Source of the DNA: an uncultured Salinimicrobium sp.
GTDB lineage: Bacteria > Bacteroidota > Bacteroidia > Flavobacteriales > Flavobacteriaceae
DNA length: 64,000 nt
Direction of reading: 5' to 3'
NCBI GenBank assembly: GCA_946887075.1
Contig: CAMPKA010000008.1
Coordinates: 1 to 64,000 of the forward strand
The notes below the pieces were generated by a model. That model had not been told where the DNA came from, searched no databases, and was given only the letters and a program-made list of their open reading frames with translations. Position numbers and translations under genes: made by a program. Of this stretch, positions 17,262 through 26,336 are shown piece after piece; positions within the stretch are counted from its first letter, which is position 1, and every line of letters begins with the position of its first letter.

Positions 17262-17663
17262 ATGAACAGAAAAACTTTCATCAAGAAAACATCAGCTGGG
17301 ATCCTGCTGGGGATCCCAGTCCTGATGGCTGCGTGTTCCTCTTCAGATGATGGAACCAATCCCAATCCAGATCCAGATCCGGACCCAGATCCAGATCCAG
17401 ATCCCCAGGGAGATTGTCTTGAAAATGGCACCTCGACGTCAATCAGTGCAAACCACGGGCACTCGATGACCGTTCCCAAGGAGGATGTGGAAGCCGGGCA
17501 GGAGAAAACCTATACCTTGAGTGAGGCTTCAACCAACGGCCATATTCACAGCGTTACGCTGACCAGCAGTGATTTTGACAAACTTAGGAACAATCAGCAG
17601 ATCACTGCCACCTCAAGTTCAGACAGCGGTCACGCTCACGGGGTCACAGTCTCCTGTGCTTAA
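17262..17663 (+). CDS. Lipoprotein with Asp-Pro linker and GHxH-type repeats
   Basis: A 133-residue protein. A lipoprotein signal (LMAAC, Cys25) with a basic N-terminus is followed by a linker of six Asp-Pro dipeptides (about residues 37-48). The remaining ~85 residues hold three evenly placed His pairs, HGH (65-67), HIH (94-96) and HAH (124-126), each followed by a V/M-T strand, plus Cys52 and Cys132 that could pair. The pattern suggests a metal-binding surface domain, but I do not recognise a named family. It follows the DUF5777 gene by 29 bases and is the last gene before the terminator. Confidence 0.85.
   Translation: MNRKTFIKKTSAGILLGIPVLMAACSSSDDGTNPNPDPDPDPDPDPDPQGDCLENGTSTSISANHGHSMTVPKEDVEAGQEKTYTLSEASTNGHIHSVTLTSSDFDKLRNNQQITATSSSDSGHAHGVTVSCA
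17361..17405 (+). repeat. Hexamer repeat encoding the Asp-Pro linker
   Basis: Near-perfect tandem copies of CCAGAT (with CCGGAC as one variant) encode the DP run. The unit is six bases, so copy-number change would keep the frame and only alter linker length. Confidence 0.85.
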
Positions 17664-17674
17664 CAGCAAGGGGT

Positions 17675-17716
17675 AGAAAAAATCAAAGCCCCTTCTGAAG
17701 AACGGAAGAGGCTTTG
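17675..17716 (-). terminator. Bidirectional terminator between the lipoprotein gene and rpsA
   Basis: CAAAGCC (17684-17690) pairs with GGCTTTG (17710-17716), with an inner CTTC/GAAG stem. On the minus strand a T-run follows (17682 to about 17676), so it best terminates rpsA. Confidence 0.8.
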
Positions 17717-17750
17717 AAAATCTTTGCGGTTCCAACCGCTTAAAAGGCGG

Positions 17751-19601
17751 TTATTGTTTGCCTTCCATTCGGTCCTTAAGGGCCTGAAGTTCGGCATTGA
17801 CATCCCCTATTGTGGTTTTGTCCTGAGCCTGTTGAGCGGCAGCCTTCTTGGCAGCCTGCTTCACAATCTGAGCTTCCTCTTCCTTATGGACTGCAGTATG
17901 AGACGCCACCACTCTTTTGAATTCCTTGTTGAATTCAATGATCTGGAATTCTGCGGTCTCACCTTGCTTTAATTTCCCTCCGTCTTCTTTTTCCATGTGA
18001 CGGGCTGGAATAAAGGCTGTGATATCCTCGTTGAAGTCCACGGTTGCACCCTTGTCTACGATCTCAGTGACCTCAGCAGTGTGTGTGGTTCCAACAGCAA
18101 ACTCTGTAGCGTATTTATCCCATGGATTGGGTTCAGTCTGCTTGTGTCCAAGGCTGAGCTTTCTGCCTTCCACATCAAGTTCCAGTACCACCACGTCCAG
18201 TTTATCACCCACGTTGGTAAACTCAGATGGATGCTTCACTTTTTTCGTCCAGGAAAGATCTGAGATATAGATCAGTCCGTCGATCCCTTCCTCAAGCTCG
18301 ACAAAAACCCCGAAGTTGGTGAAGTTGCGAACGATCCCGGTGTGTCTCGAACCTACAGGATACTTGGAAGTAATGTCAGTCCAGGGATCAGGAGTCAATT
18401 GTTTGATACCTAGAGACATTTTCCTGTCTTCCCTGTCCAGGGTGAGGATCTGAGCTTCAATCTCATCCCCTACCTTAACGAAATCCTGGGCGCTGCGAAG
18501 ATGCGTGCTCCATGACATTTCAGAAACGTGGATCAATCCTTCCACTCCTTCTGCCACTTCGATAAACGCACCGTAATCAGCGATTACAACGACTTTACCT
18601 TTAACCCGGTCTCCTACCTTAAGATTCTCATCAAGAGCCTCCCACGGGTGTTTGCTCAGCTGCTTCAGACCGAGCTGAATTCGGGTTTTTGCCTCGTCGA
18701 AGTCAAGAATTACAACGTTCAGTTTCTGATCGAGTTCCACGATCTCATTTGGATGATTGATTCGGGACCAGGAAAGGTCTGTAATGTGGATCAGACCGTC
18801 AACACCTCCAAGGTCGACAAAGACCCCGTATGAAGTGATATTTTTGACGGTACCTTCCAATACCTGGCCTTTTTCAAGTTGTCCGATGATTTCCTTTTTC
18901 TGTTCCTCAATATCCGCCTCGATAAGTGCCTTATGAGATACCACCACGTTCTTGAATTCGTGATTGATCTTAACCACTTTGAATTCCATGGTTTTTCCAA
19001 CATAGGCGTCGTAATCCCGTATCGGTTTCACATCGATCTGTGATCCCGGAAGGAACGCCTCGATTCCGAAAACATCAACGATCATACCTCCTTTGGTACG
19101 ACACTTTACGAAACCATTTACGATCAGGCCTTCATCATGTGCTTTGTTCACACGATCCCATGCCTTGATCACTCTCGCCTTTCGGTGAGAAAGGATCAAC
19201 TGTCCGGTAGCATCCTCCCGCACATCGATCAGAACTTCAACCTCATCTCCGACCTTCAGGTCTGGATTGTAACGAAACTCATTCAGAGAGATCACTCCCT
19301 CGCTCTTCGCGTTGATGTCGATGATGGCATCCCGGTCGGTGATGTTGATCACTTTACCGGTGGTAACCTCGTCAGTAAGGGTGTCGACGAAATTTTCTGC
19401 TACCAGTTTCTCAAATTCTTCCAGCTTCTGATCGTCGATAGGATCGATTCCCTCTTCATAGTTGTGCCAGTTGAATTCCTTTAAGAAAGCTTCAGGGTCC
19501 TGCTGCTGGGTGACCGCTTCAGGTTGAGAGGAGGTATCCATTCCGGCTACGTCCTGGATCTCAGCCTCCTGAGCTTCCTGGTTTTTATTTTCTTCAGCCA
19601 T
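17751..19601 (-). CDS. rpsA: 30S ribosomal protein S1
   Basis: A 616-residue protein with six S1 RNA-binding domains, the full-length form that binds mRNA on the 30S subunit. Repeated blocks such as VKNITSYGVFVDLGGVDGLIHITDLSW, VVIADYGAFIEVAEGVEGLIHVSEMSW and VRNFTNFGVFVELEEGIDGLIYISDLSW (each only in part here) mark domains 3-5. The N-terminal ~70 residues are acidic and the last ~60 are Lys/Ala-rich (KQAAKKAAAQQAQDK). S1 matters in this phylum because most genes lack a strong Shine-Dalgarno site. It stands alone between a terminator and its own promoter, with an ~115-base leader. Confidence 0.98.
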   Translation of the reverse strand: MAEENKNQEAQEAEIQDVAGMDTSSQPEAVTQQQDPEAFLKEFNWHNYEEGIDPIDDQKLEEFEKLVAENFVDTLTDEVTTGKVINITDRDAIIDINAKSEGVISLNEFRYNPDLKVGDEVEVLIDVREDATGQLILSHRKARVIKAWDRVNKAHDEGLIVNGFVKCRTKGGMIVDVFGIEAFLPGSQIDVKPIRDYDAYVGKTMEFKVVKINHEFKNVVVSHKALIEADIEEQKKEIIGQLEKGQVLEGTVKNITSYGVFVDLGGVDGLIHITDLSWSRINHPNEIVELDQKLNVVILDFDEAKTRIQLGLKQLSKHPWEALDENLKVGDRVKGKVVVIADYGAFIEVAEGVEGLIHVSEMSWSTHLRSAQDFVKVGDEIEAQILTLDREDRKMSLGIKQLTPDPWTDITSKYPVGSRHTGIVRNFTNFGVFVELEEGIDGLIYISDLSWTKKVKHPSEFTNVGDKLDVVVLELDVEGRKLSLGHKQTEPNPWDKYATEFAVGTTHTAEVTEIVDKGATVDFNEDITAFIPARHMEKEDGGKLKQGETAEFQIIEFNKEFKRVVASHTAVHKEEEAQIVKQAAKKAAAQQAQDKTTIGDVNAELQALKDRMEGKQ

Positions 19602-19722
19602 TGCTGATTAAGATTTGTATCCTGTATTCTTTCGGAAGGGGTGACGCAACAAAGAACACAGAAGTGTTTATAATTTTGATTTTCAATCCCTTTACCCTTC
19701 TCCTGTATTGCTAAAAGGAGCG

Positions 19723-19754
19723 CAAAAATACAACTATTTCTCAGCAAAATCAAA
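19723..19754 (-). promoter_or_regulatory. Housekeeping promoter of rpsA
   Basis: On the minus strand TTTG (19754-19751), 20 bases, TATTTTTG (19730-19723), a full match to the Bacteroidota promoter form. It implies a leader of about 115 bases before the rpsA start. Confidence 0.7.
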
Positions 19755-19882
19755 AATATCGGAAAAATGATTCCGGGGGCTAAACCAAGCGCGGACCGGG
19801 GTTTCCCAACAGCCAGAATTCCGGCAATTCCACAACCGGGTTTCCGTCGGATTTCACGATCGGGATATCCTGTAAAAAATGC

Positions 19883-19890
19883 TATTTTTG
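19883..19890 (+). promoter_or_regulatory. -7 box of the OstA-like gene
   Basis: TATTTTTG, a perfect TAnnTTTG box. It overlaps codons 2-4 of a frame starting at ATG 19879, so the mRNA would begin after that ATG, pointing to GTG 19906 as the start. Confidence 0.5.
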
Positions 19891-19905
19891 GAGCAAATTC
19901 CAACT

Positions 19906-21669
19906 GTGGGAAAAGCGAGATTTTTTGTGCTCTTTATCCTGTTTGTGGTCCAGATTTTTCCAGCTGTGGCCCAAGAGGAAAAAAAGATCACGTATGAGAG
20001 TGAACGGACCATCCGCAATGAAGAGAAGTATCCAGGGGCCTTCATCCTGAGCAAGGTCAATGAGCAGGTACATTTTATTCATCAGGGAATCGAAGTGTGG
20101 TGTGATTATGCGATCCACTATGCAGCAGAAAATTTCTTCCAGGCCTACGGGAATGTTCGAATGGAGCAGGGAGATACCATAACGATGACCAGCCGCTACG
20201 CGGAATATAACGGTACCTCCCGCTTTGCCTTCGCCAGTGGGGATGTATTTATGCAGACCCCGAAGACCAATCTGCAGACCGATACCCTTTTCTTTGACCG
20301 AAGCAAACAGCAGGCGTACTACAGAAGCGGTGGTACAGTCCGGGATTCCTCAAGCGTCCTCAAAAGCAGGATCGGGCGCTACTTTTTGGAAGAGGACCGA
20401 TATTCCTTTTCCACGCAGGTGGTCATCACCAATCCCGAGTACGTTCTGGAATCGGCCCGGCTTGATTTCTATTCCGACACAGGCCATGCCTATCTCTATG
20501 GCCCTTCCACTATAACCAGTGAAACTTCAGTGATCTATTGTGAGCGTGGGTTCTATGACACTCGGGGAGATACCGGATACTTTGTCAAAAATTCGAGAAT
20601 CGACTATGACAACCGCATCCTGGAGGGAGACAGCATATACTTCAACAGGAATACCAAATTCGCCTCTGCCACCAACAACATCAAGGTGACCGATACGATC
20701 AACGACAGCGTGATCAGGGGACATTATGCCGAGGTGTTCCGGGAAAAGGATTCCGTGTTTATCACCAAAAAGGCCCTGGCAGTGACCCTGCAGGATCAGG
20801 ATTCTGTATATGTTCACAGCGATACGCTTATGGTAACCGGGGAACCTGAAAACAGAATCATCCGAGGGTTCTACGATGTCCGGCTTTTCAAGAGTAACCT
20901 CAGTGGCAAAAGCGATTCGATCCATATCCGGGAAAATACCGGCATTACCAAGATGTTGGGAACTCCTGTGCTCTGGTCCGGAAATAACCAGTTGACAGGG
21001 GACACGATTACCCTTCTGACCAATGTGGAAACAGAGCAAATGGATTCAATGATCGTCAGGGATAACGCCTTTATGATACAGAAGGACAGCGTGGCCGGGT
21101 TCAATCAGCTCAAGGGCAAGGAAATGTACGGGAAATTCAGAGAAAATGAACTCCGGCAGGTCGATCTTGTCAAGAATACGGAGACGATCTATTACATGCG
21201 GGACGAGGCTGATGATCTGATCGGAATCAACAAGACCCAGTCCAGCTCAATTCAGGTGCTGTTCCAGGACCAGAGGGTCCAGGAGATCTTTTACTTCAAC
21301 CAGGTGGACGGAATCCTTTATCCTGAGGCAGAACTTCCGGAAAACGCCCGGATCCTCAAAGGGTTCAACTGGAGGGGGGAAGAAAAAATCGAATCGGTGG
21401 AGGATCTCTTCGAAGGAGAGGCGCCCTATGTCCCCGTGAAGATCCAGGGGATTCCACTTCCGGAACAGGAAGCGGATTTTTTTGAGGAAGATCAGGGAGA
21501 TACCCCTTTGCTCAACGAAAAATCAAGACTTCGTCCAGAGGACCTCCAAAATCAGCCGACAGACAGTATCACCGGTCCCGGGGAGGAAACAAAGCGGGAC
21601 AGTATTTCGGTACCCGCTTCAGCAACTGTCGTACCCTCAAAAAAGGAAAAACGGAAAAACGAGCGCTAA
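19906..21669 (+). CDS. OstA-like organic solvent tolerance / LPS transport protein
   Basis: A 587-residue protein (596 if ATG 19879 is used). The signal peptide GKARFFVLFILFVVQIFPAVAQ opens directly after GTG 19906. The body is a long beta-jellyroll of the OstA/LptA type with repeated blocks such as AYGNVRMEQGDTITMTSRYAEY, FASGDVFMQTPKTNLQTDTL and ILEGDSIYFNRNT. In Bacteroidota these extended OstA proteins stand in for, or add to, LptA in carrying LPS to the outer membrane. The C-terminal ~90 residues are low-complexity, rich in Glu, Pro and Lys. The aminotransferase gene follows 13 bases later. Confidence 0.88.
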   Translation: MGKARFFVLFILFVVQIFPAVAQEEKKITYESERTIRNEEKYPGAFILSKVNEQVHFIHQGIEVWCDYAIHYAAENFFQAYGNVRMEQGDTITMTSRYAEYNGTSRFAFASGDVFMQTPKTNLQTDTLFFDRSKQQAYYRSGGTVRDSSSVLKSRIGRYFLEEDRYSFSTQVVITNPEYVLESARLDFYSDTGHAYLYGPSTITSETSVIYCERGFYDTRGDTGYFVKNSRIDYDNRILEGDSIYFNRNTKFASATNNIKVTDTINDSVIRGHYAEVFREKDSVFITKKALAVTLQDQDSVYVHSDTLMVTGEPENRIIRGFYDVRLFKSNLSGKSDSIHIRENTGITKMLGTPVLWSGNNQLTGDTITLLTNVETEQMDSMIVRDNAFMIQKDSVAGFNQLKGKEMYGKFRENELRQVDLVKNTETIYYMRDEADDLIGINKTQSSSIQVLFQDQRVQEIFYFNQVDGILYPEAELPENARILKGFNWRGEEKIESVEDLFEGEAPYVPVKIQGIPLPEQEADFFEEDQGDTPLLNEKSRLRPEDLQNQPTDSITGPGEETKRDSISVPASATVVPSKKEKRKNER

Positions 21670-21682
21670 AAACCGGAAGACC

Positions 21683-22861
21683 GTGAGACAAGCATTTTTC
21701 CAATATCAGGCACAGACTTCCCCCGATCCGCTGGGACTTGAGATCTCCCATGCCCGGGGAAGTGAGGTATTTTCCGCAGACGGGCGGAGATATCTGGACC
21801 TGATCGCCGGAGTCTCCGCGCTTCCGCTGGGCCACGCGCATCCTGCGGTGGTACAGGCGATAAAGGACCAGGCGGATAAATACCTCCATGTGATGGTTTA
21901 CGGAGAATTCGTACAGGGGCCACCTGTTGCGCTGTGTCAGCTTTTGGCCGCTCAATTACCCGGCGCCCTTGGAAAGACGTACCTGACAAATTCAGGGACT
22001 GAGGCCATTGAAGGTGCCCTTAAGCTCGCTCGGAGATTTACCGGAAGAAGCCAGATCCTCGCGGCAAAGGACGCCTATCACGGCAATACGATGGGCTCCC
22101 TGAGCCTGATGACCCTAGAGCAGCGGCAGAAACCTTTTCGCCCACTGATCGGAGCTGTTTCCCATATCCGTTTTAATGCTGTGGAGGACCTGGAGCAAAT
22201 CACCACTGATACCGCCGCGGTTATTCTGGAGACCATCCAGGGTGGGGCGGGCTTCATTCTTCCGGAGCGGGATTATCTCCAGGCGGTTAAACGACGGTGC
22301 GAGGAAATGGGGAGCCTGCTGATCCTCGATGAGATTCAACCAGGGTTTGGCCGCACTGGCCGTCTCTTTGGATTTGAACATTTCGGGGTGATTCCGGACA
22401 TCGTGGTCATGGGTAAAGGTATGGGAGGAGGAATGCCCATAGGGGCCTTTACCTCTGCTCCAGCTATTATGGATAGCTTAAGCGACCGCCCTAAGATGGG
22501 TCATATCACCACCTTCGGAGGCAATCCTGTAATAGCAGCAAGTGCTCTTGCTACGCTAAAGGTCCTGACAGAATCGCAGGTTATAAACCAGGTAGCAGAG
22601 AAGGAAAGATTATTCCGGGAACTCCTTGTTCATCCTTTGATCAACCAGGTCCGGGGGAAGGGCCTGATGCTTGCCCTGTTGCTCAATTCCCCGGAAGTCG
22701 CGGACCAGCTGGTCCTCCGGGCAAAGGATCGCGGGCTTTTGCTCTTCTGGTTGTTGTTCGAGAAGCGAGCCGTAAGGGTCACTCCGCCTCTGATCATTAC
22801 AGAACAAGAAATTCGGGAAGCCTGCGGCATTATTATTGCTGTATTGGACGAATTGGTTTAA
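21683..22861 (+). CDS. Class III pyridoxal-phosphate aminotransferase
   Basis: A 392-residue fold-type I aminotransferase of the acetylornithine / 4-aminobutyrate / ornithine group. TNSGTEAIEGALKLAR binds the phosphate, LILDEIQPGFGRTG carries the Asp that contacts the pyridine nitrogen, and the Schiff-base lysine is in VVMGKGMGGGMP. The start is GTG 21683 (VRQAFFQYQAQTSPDPLG); an in-frame extension back to 21482 lies within the OstA-like gene and has no support. The amino donor cannot be set from sequence. It follows the OstA-like gene by 13 bases, though the functions look unrelated. Confidence 0.93.
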   Translation: MRQAFFQYQAQTSPDPLGLEISHARGSEVFSADGRRYLDLIAGVSALPLGHAHPAVVQAIKDQADKYLHVMVYGEFVQGPPVALCQLLAAQLPGALGKTYLTNSGTEAIEGALKLARRFTGRSQILAAKDAYHGNTMGSLSLMTLEQRQKPFRPLIGAVSHIRFNAVEDLEQITTDTAAVILETIQGGAGFILPERDYLQAVKRRCEEMGSLLILDEIQPGFGRTGRLFGFEHFGVIPDIVVMGKGMGGGMPIGAFTSAPAIMDSLSDRPKMGHITTFGGNPVIAASALATLKVLTESQVINQVAEKERLFRELLVHPLINQVRGKGLMLALLLNSPEVADQLVLRAKDRGLLLFWLLFEKRAVRVTPPLIITEQEIREACGIIIAVLDELV

Positions 22862-22890
22862 CGTGTTGATTACTTTGTTAACAACAATTT

Positions 22891-22898
22891 TAGATTTG
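22891..22898 (+). promoter_or_regulatory. -7 box of the TPR-protein gene
   Basis: TAGATTTG, a perfect TAnnTTTG box, with TTG at 22866-22868 22 bases upstream. The start codon is 60 bases downstream. Confidence 0.5.
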
Positions 22899-22958
22899 GC
22901 ACCTATAGCTAATGAACATGTGTAACTTTAATACTGTAGAATCAGTAATAAACTGTTT

Positions 22959-24359
22959 ATGCAACTAAGCCACAACGAAGAAAACAATTTCTCCCTCACG
23001 CGTTTCGAATCGATGTTGAAGACCAATGATGTCCTCTTCTTTGATTCTGCGGAGTTTGAAAACATCATACATTACTACCTGGAAAATGGCAAAATCTCAC
23101 TGGCCAAAAAAGCGGTCAAGATGGGATTATCCCAGCACCCGGGTTCGGTCAACCTCAAGCTGCTCAAGATCGAGATCCTGATCTTCGAGGATAAACTGGA
23201 TATGGCGGAAAGGCTCCTGACGGAGGTCTCCGAGCTGGAGAGTTCCAATGAAGAGATCTACATCCAGAAGGCCAACATCCTCTCGAAGAAGGACGATCAT
23301 AAAGAGGCGATCCATATGCTGGAACTCGCCCTTGAAATGACCTCGGACGAGGCAGATGTCTACTCTCTCCTTGGGATGGAATATCTTTTCCTTGAGGATT
23401 TCGAGAACGCCAAGATCAACTTCATGAAATGCCTGGAGGCTGATGAGGAGGATTATGCTGCGCTCTACAACATCATGTACTGTTTCGATTTTCTGGAACA
23501 GAAGAACGGAGCCATTGAATTCCTGAACAATTTTCTTGATGGGAATCCCTATTCCGAAGTGGGTTGGCATCAGCTGGGCAAGCAGTATTTCGACCTGAAG
23601 AACTACAAGAAGGCGCTTACCGCATTTGATTTCGCTATTATCAGCGATGACCGGTTTATCGGAGCCTATCTCGAAAAGGGGAAGGTCCTGGAGAAAATGG
23701 GGAAGTACAACGAGGCGATCGAGAACTACAGGATTACCATGGAGATCGATGATCCTACCTCCTTCGCCTATCTGAGGATCGGAAAATGTTACGAGAAGCT
23801 CGGCCTGGAAAAACTGGCCCTGAAGAATTACAAACAGACCGTTCACGAGGATCCTCTTCTGGACAAGGGATGGATCGCCATCACCGATTTCTTTCATAAG
23901 CAAGGGAACTATCGCAAGGCGCTGTACTATATCAATAAAGCGATCAACATCGATGGGGAAAATGTGGTCTACTGGAAACGCTATGCCAGAATCAACCTTA
24001 AACTGAATCTCCTCGAGGAAGCGGAAAGGGGCTACAGGAGAAGCCTGGAACTTGGCAACTATGAACTGGAGACCTGGGTCAGGAGATGCGATATCCTGAT
24101 CGATCTCGGAGAACATGAGGCGGCGGTGCAGAACCTGCTTCAGGCAACGGAGTTTTACCCGGATACCGCTGAGATCGAATACCGGCTTGCCGGGCTGTAC
24201 TTCATGCTGCAACAGAGCCGCAAAGGACATTCCCATCTCAACAATGCCCTCAAAATAGATTCGGACTTTCACATCATTATCGAAGAACTATTCCCCTCGA
24301 TTTTCGCCAGAAAATCGGTCAGGGATAAGATCTGCACCCACCTGAAATCCTGTAATTAA
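22959..24359 (+). CDS. TPR-repeat protein
   Basis: A 466-residue soluble protein without signal peptide, built almost entirely of tetratricopeptide repeats. About eleven helix pairs are seen, for example YIQKANILSKKDDHKEAIHML, ALTAFDFAIISDD and ALYYINKAINIDGEN, each with the small-residue and Pro/Asp pattern of TPRs. The last ~30 residues (IFARKSVRDKICTHL) lack repeat character. TPR proteins act as interaction scaffolds; partners are unknown. It has its own promoter and precedes the DUF368 pair by 32 bases. Confidence 0.9.
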   Translation: MQLSHNEENNFSLTRFESMLKTNDVLFFDSAEFENIIHYYLENGKISLAKKAVKMGLSQHPGSVNLKLLKIEILIFEDKLDMAERLLTEVSELESSNEEIYIQKANILSKKDDHKEAIHMLELALEMTSDEADVYSLLGMEYLFLEDFENAKINFMKCLEADEEDYAALYNIMYCFDFLEQKNGAIEFLNNFLDGNPYSEVGWHQLGKQYFDLKNYKKALTAFDFAIISDDRFIGAYLEKGKVLEKMGKYNEAIENYRITMEIDDPTSFAYLRIGKCYEKLGLEKLALKNYKQTVHEDPLLDKGWIAITDFFHKQGNYRKALYYINKAINIDGENVVYWKRYARINLKLNLLEEAERGYRRSLELGNYELETWVRRCDILIDLGEHEAAVQNLLQATEFYPDTAEIEYRLAGLYFMLQQSRKGHSHLNNALKIDSDFHIIIEELFPSIFARKSVRDKICTHLKSCN

Positions 24360-24363
24360 TTAG

Positions 24364-24371
24364 TAGCTTTG
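24364..24371 (+). promoter_or_regulatory. -7 box of the DUF368-aroE unit
   Basis: TAGCTTTG, a perfect TAnnTTTG box 20 bases before the start of the first DUF368 gene. Confidence 0.5.
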
Positions 24372-24391
24372 CGCAGCCTAAGAAATCAGAC

Positions 24392-25339
24392 ATGCGACGA
24401 AGTTTTTTGGATTACCTGGTGCTTTCTCTCAAAGGTATGGCAATGGGAGCTGCAGATGTTGTTCCCGGAGTTTCAGGAGGCACTATAGCTTTCATCTCGG
24501 GGATTTATGAGGAACTGATCAACACGATCAGCGGAGTTCGGATTTCCCTGCTCCGTACCTGGAAAGAGGAAGGCTTCTCCGCAATGTGGAAGCAACTCAA
24601 TGGAAATTTCATCCTTGCCCTTGGTGCCGGCATTTGCCTGAGCATTTTCACCTTGATGCGTCTTGCGAACTACCTGTTGGAGCAGCACCCGATTCTGGTA
24701 TGGGCTTTCTTTTTCGGGCTGGTGCTGGCCAGCATCCTCTATGTCGCCAGGCAAATTCCGACATGGAACCTCAAGGTGGTGATCTTCCTGGTCTGCGGAG
24801 CCGGGGCTGCCTATTACCTGGTTTCCCTGTCCCCTACTTCCGGAATTTCGAGTGATCTGTACCTTTTCTTTGCGGGCGCCCTGGCTATATGCGCCATGAT
24901 CCTCCCGGGGATTTCCGGGGCTTTCATCCTGGTCCTTCTGGGAGCCTATAAAACCATTAGTGAAGCCGTTCACGACTTTGACATCAAAACCCTGGCCATC
25001 GTGGGAACGGGAATTATTTTCGGATTGCTCTCCTTCTCCCGGTTGCTCAAATGGCTTTTTCTCAATTACAGTACGCTTACCCTGGCCACCCTCACCGGAT
25101 TTATCGCCGGCTCTCTGGGGAAGATATGGCCATGGAAAAACGTCCTGGAAACCGCAGAGTTCGAGGGCAAATCCGTCGTGCTCCGGGATGAATCTGTGTG
25201 GCCATGGAACTTCAGCGGAGACCCCCAGCTCTGGTCAGCTTTATTGTTGATGCTTGCCGGTTTCCTGCTAATTCTTATCTTGGAAGGCCTGGCTGCAAAA
25301 AAACCCGACACGGAGCATGCAACGAACCCGGAGGCTTAG
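24392..25339 (+). CDS. DUF368 polyprenyl-phosphate-translocase-like membrane protein (copy 1)
   Basis: A 315-residue integral membrane protein with about eight hydrophobic segments. The family hallmarks MGAADVVPGVSGGTIAFISGIYEELI (split across the first helix) and LPGISGAFILVLLGAYK are both present. DUF368 proteins (PopT family) have been linked to recycling of the C55-P lipid carrier from the outer face of the membrane; that role is established for some Gram-negative and Gram-positive members. The paralog begins 23 bases before this gene stops. Confidence 0.92.
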   Translation: MRRSFLDYLVLSLKGMAMGAADVVPGVSGGTIAFISGIYEELINTISGVRISLLRTWKEEGFSAMWKQLNGNFILALGAGICLSIFTLMRLANYLLEQHPILVWAFFFGLVLASILYVARQIPTWNLKVVIFLVCGAGAAYYLVSLSPTSGISSDLYLFFAGALAICAMILPGISGAFILVLLGAYKTISEAVHDFDIKTLAIVGTGIIFGLLSFSRLLKWLFLNYSTLTLATLTGFIAGSLGKIWPWKNVLETAEFEGKSVVLRDESVWPWNFSGDPQLWSALLLMLAGFLLILILEGLAAKKPDTEHATNPEA

Positions 25340-26336
25340 GGACAAGATCATATTAATCCTAAAAGGTATCGCCATGGGCGCCGCCAACAAAGTTCCGGGG
25401 GTATCCGGGGGTATGGTGGCTTTTGTCGGAGGCTTCTATGAAGAGTTCATCTTTTCCCTGAGAAGGATCAACGGCAGGTCCCTGAATCTTCTACTACATG
25501 GCAGATTTCGTTCCTACTGGTATTATACGAACCTGAAGTTTCTCAGCCTCCTTATTCTGGGAATGATCATCAGTTACTTCAGCGTATCAAAAATTCTCGA
25601 CTATTTGATCGACAATTACGAGCTCCTCGTTTGGGCCTCCTTTTTCGGAATGATCCTGGGCTCCATCTATTATATCTCAAGGGATTTCAAAGCCTGGAAC
25701 AGCAGAACCCTGGTTTGGTGCGCCCTTGGCGCGATCACCGGGCTCGGTATCAGCTTCCTGGAACCCTCAGCGGAAAATGACAATCTGTGGTTCGTCTTTT
25801 TTTGCGGGATCATCGGAGTTTCAGGAATGACCCTTCCCGGCCTTTCCGGTTCTTTTATCCTGATCCTGATGGGCAATTACGTCCTCCTCCTGGTCGATTC
25901 GGTCAATGCGCTCTACGATACTTTTCAAGATGTCCTGACCCTGGATTTTTCATTTCTGAAGAACGAAGCCAGGATGAGGTTGCTCCAGGTGCTGGCCATC
26001 TTCAGTCTCGGCTCCCTGGTCGGTCTGGTAACGCTCTCCCATATTCTGGGATATCTGATCAAGCACTACAAAAACCCCACCTATGCCATGATCATCGGTT
26101 TTATTACTGGTTCTCTCGGCGTGGTGTGGCCATGGAAAGAGGTCGTATTCAGAAGGAATATCCAGGGGGAAATTGTTCTGGACGGCACCGGAAATCCCAT
26201 CGTGGATAATTATGACCGTTATCTGCCCCAGCTGGAGGATCCCAGCACCTGGATAGCCATCGGCTTTATCCTGTTGGGCGCACTTATCGTATGGTGGCTG
26301 GGTTGGTATGAACTTAAAAACAGGGAAAATGCGTGA
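25317..26336 (+). CDS. DUF368 polyprenyl-phosphate-translocase-like membrane protein (copy 2)
   Basis: A 339-residue membrane protein, a tandem paralog of the previous one, with the same two Gly/Ser/Pro-rich signatures (MGAANKVPGVSGGMVAFVGGFYEEF in part and LPGLSGSFILILMGNY). The end of both proteins shares the WPWKEV / WPWKNV block followed by a variable insert. It overlaps copy 1 by 23 bases and aroE by 8, so the three are translationally coupled. If both copies are active they may form a hetero-oligomer or differ in carrier specificity; this is inference. Confidence 0.92.
   Translation: MQRTRRLRDKIILILKGIAMGAANKVPGVSGGMVAFVGGFYEEFIFSLRRINGRSLNLLLHGRFRSYWYYTNLKFLSLLILGMIISYFSVSKILDYLIDNYELLVWASFFGMILGSIYYISRDFKAWNSRTLVWCALGAITGLGISFLEPSAENDNLWFVFFCGIIGVSGMTLPGLSGSFILILMGNYVLLLVDSVNALYDTFQDVLTLDFSFLKNEARMRLLQVLAIFSLGSLVGLVTLSHILGYLIKHYKNPTYAMIIGFITGSLGVVWPWKEVVFRRNIQGEIVLDGTGNPIVDNYDRYLPQLEDPSTWIAIGFILLGALIVWWLGWYELKNRENA

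Noticed and set aside
22921..22949. TGTAAC followed at N17 by AGTAAT before the TPR gene
   Set aside because: The second box lacks GTC and the spacing is 17, not 16; a perfect TAnnTTTG box at 22891-22898 already explains the gene.
23127..24272. 381-codon open frame antisense to the TPR gene
   Set aside because: Mirrors the codon pattern of the TPR gene and has no recognisable domain; treated as a shadow.
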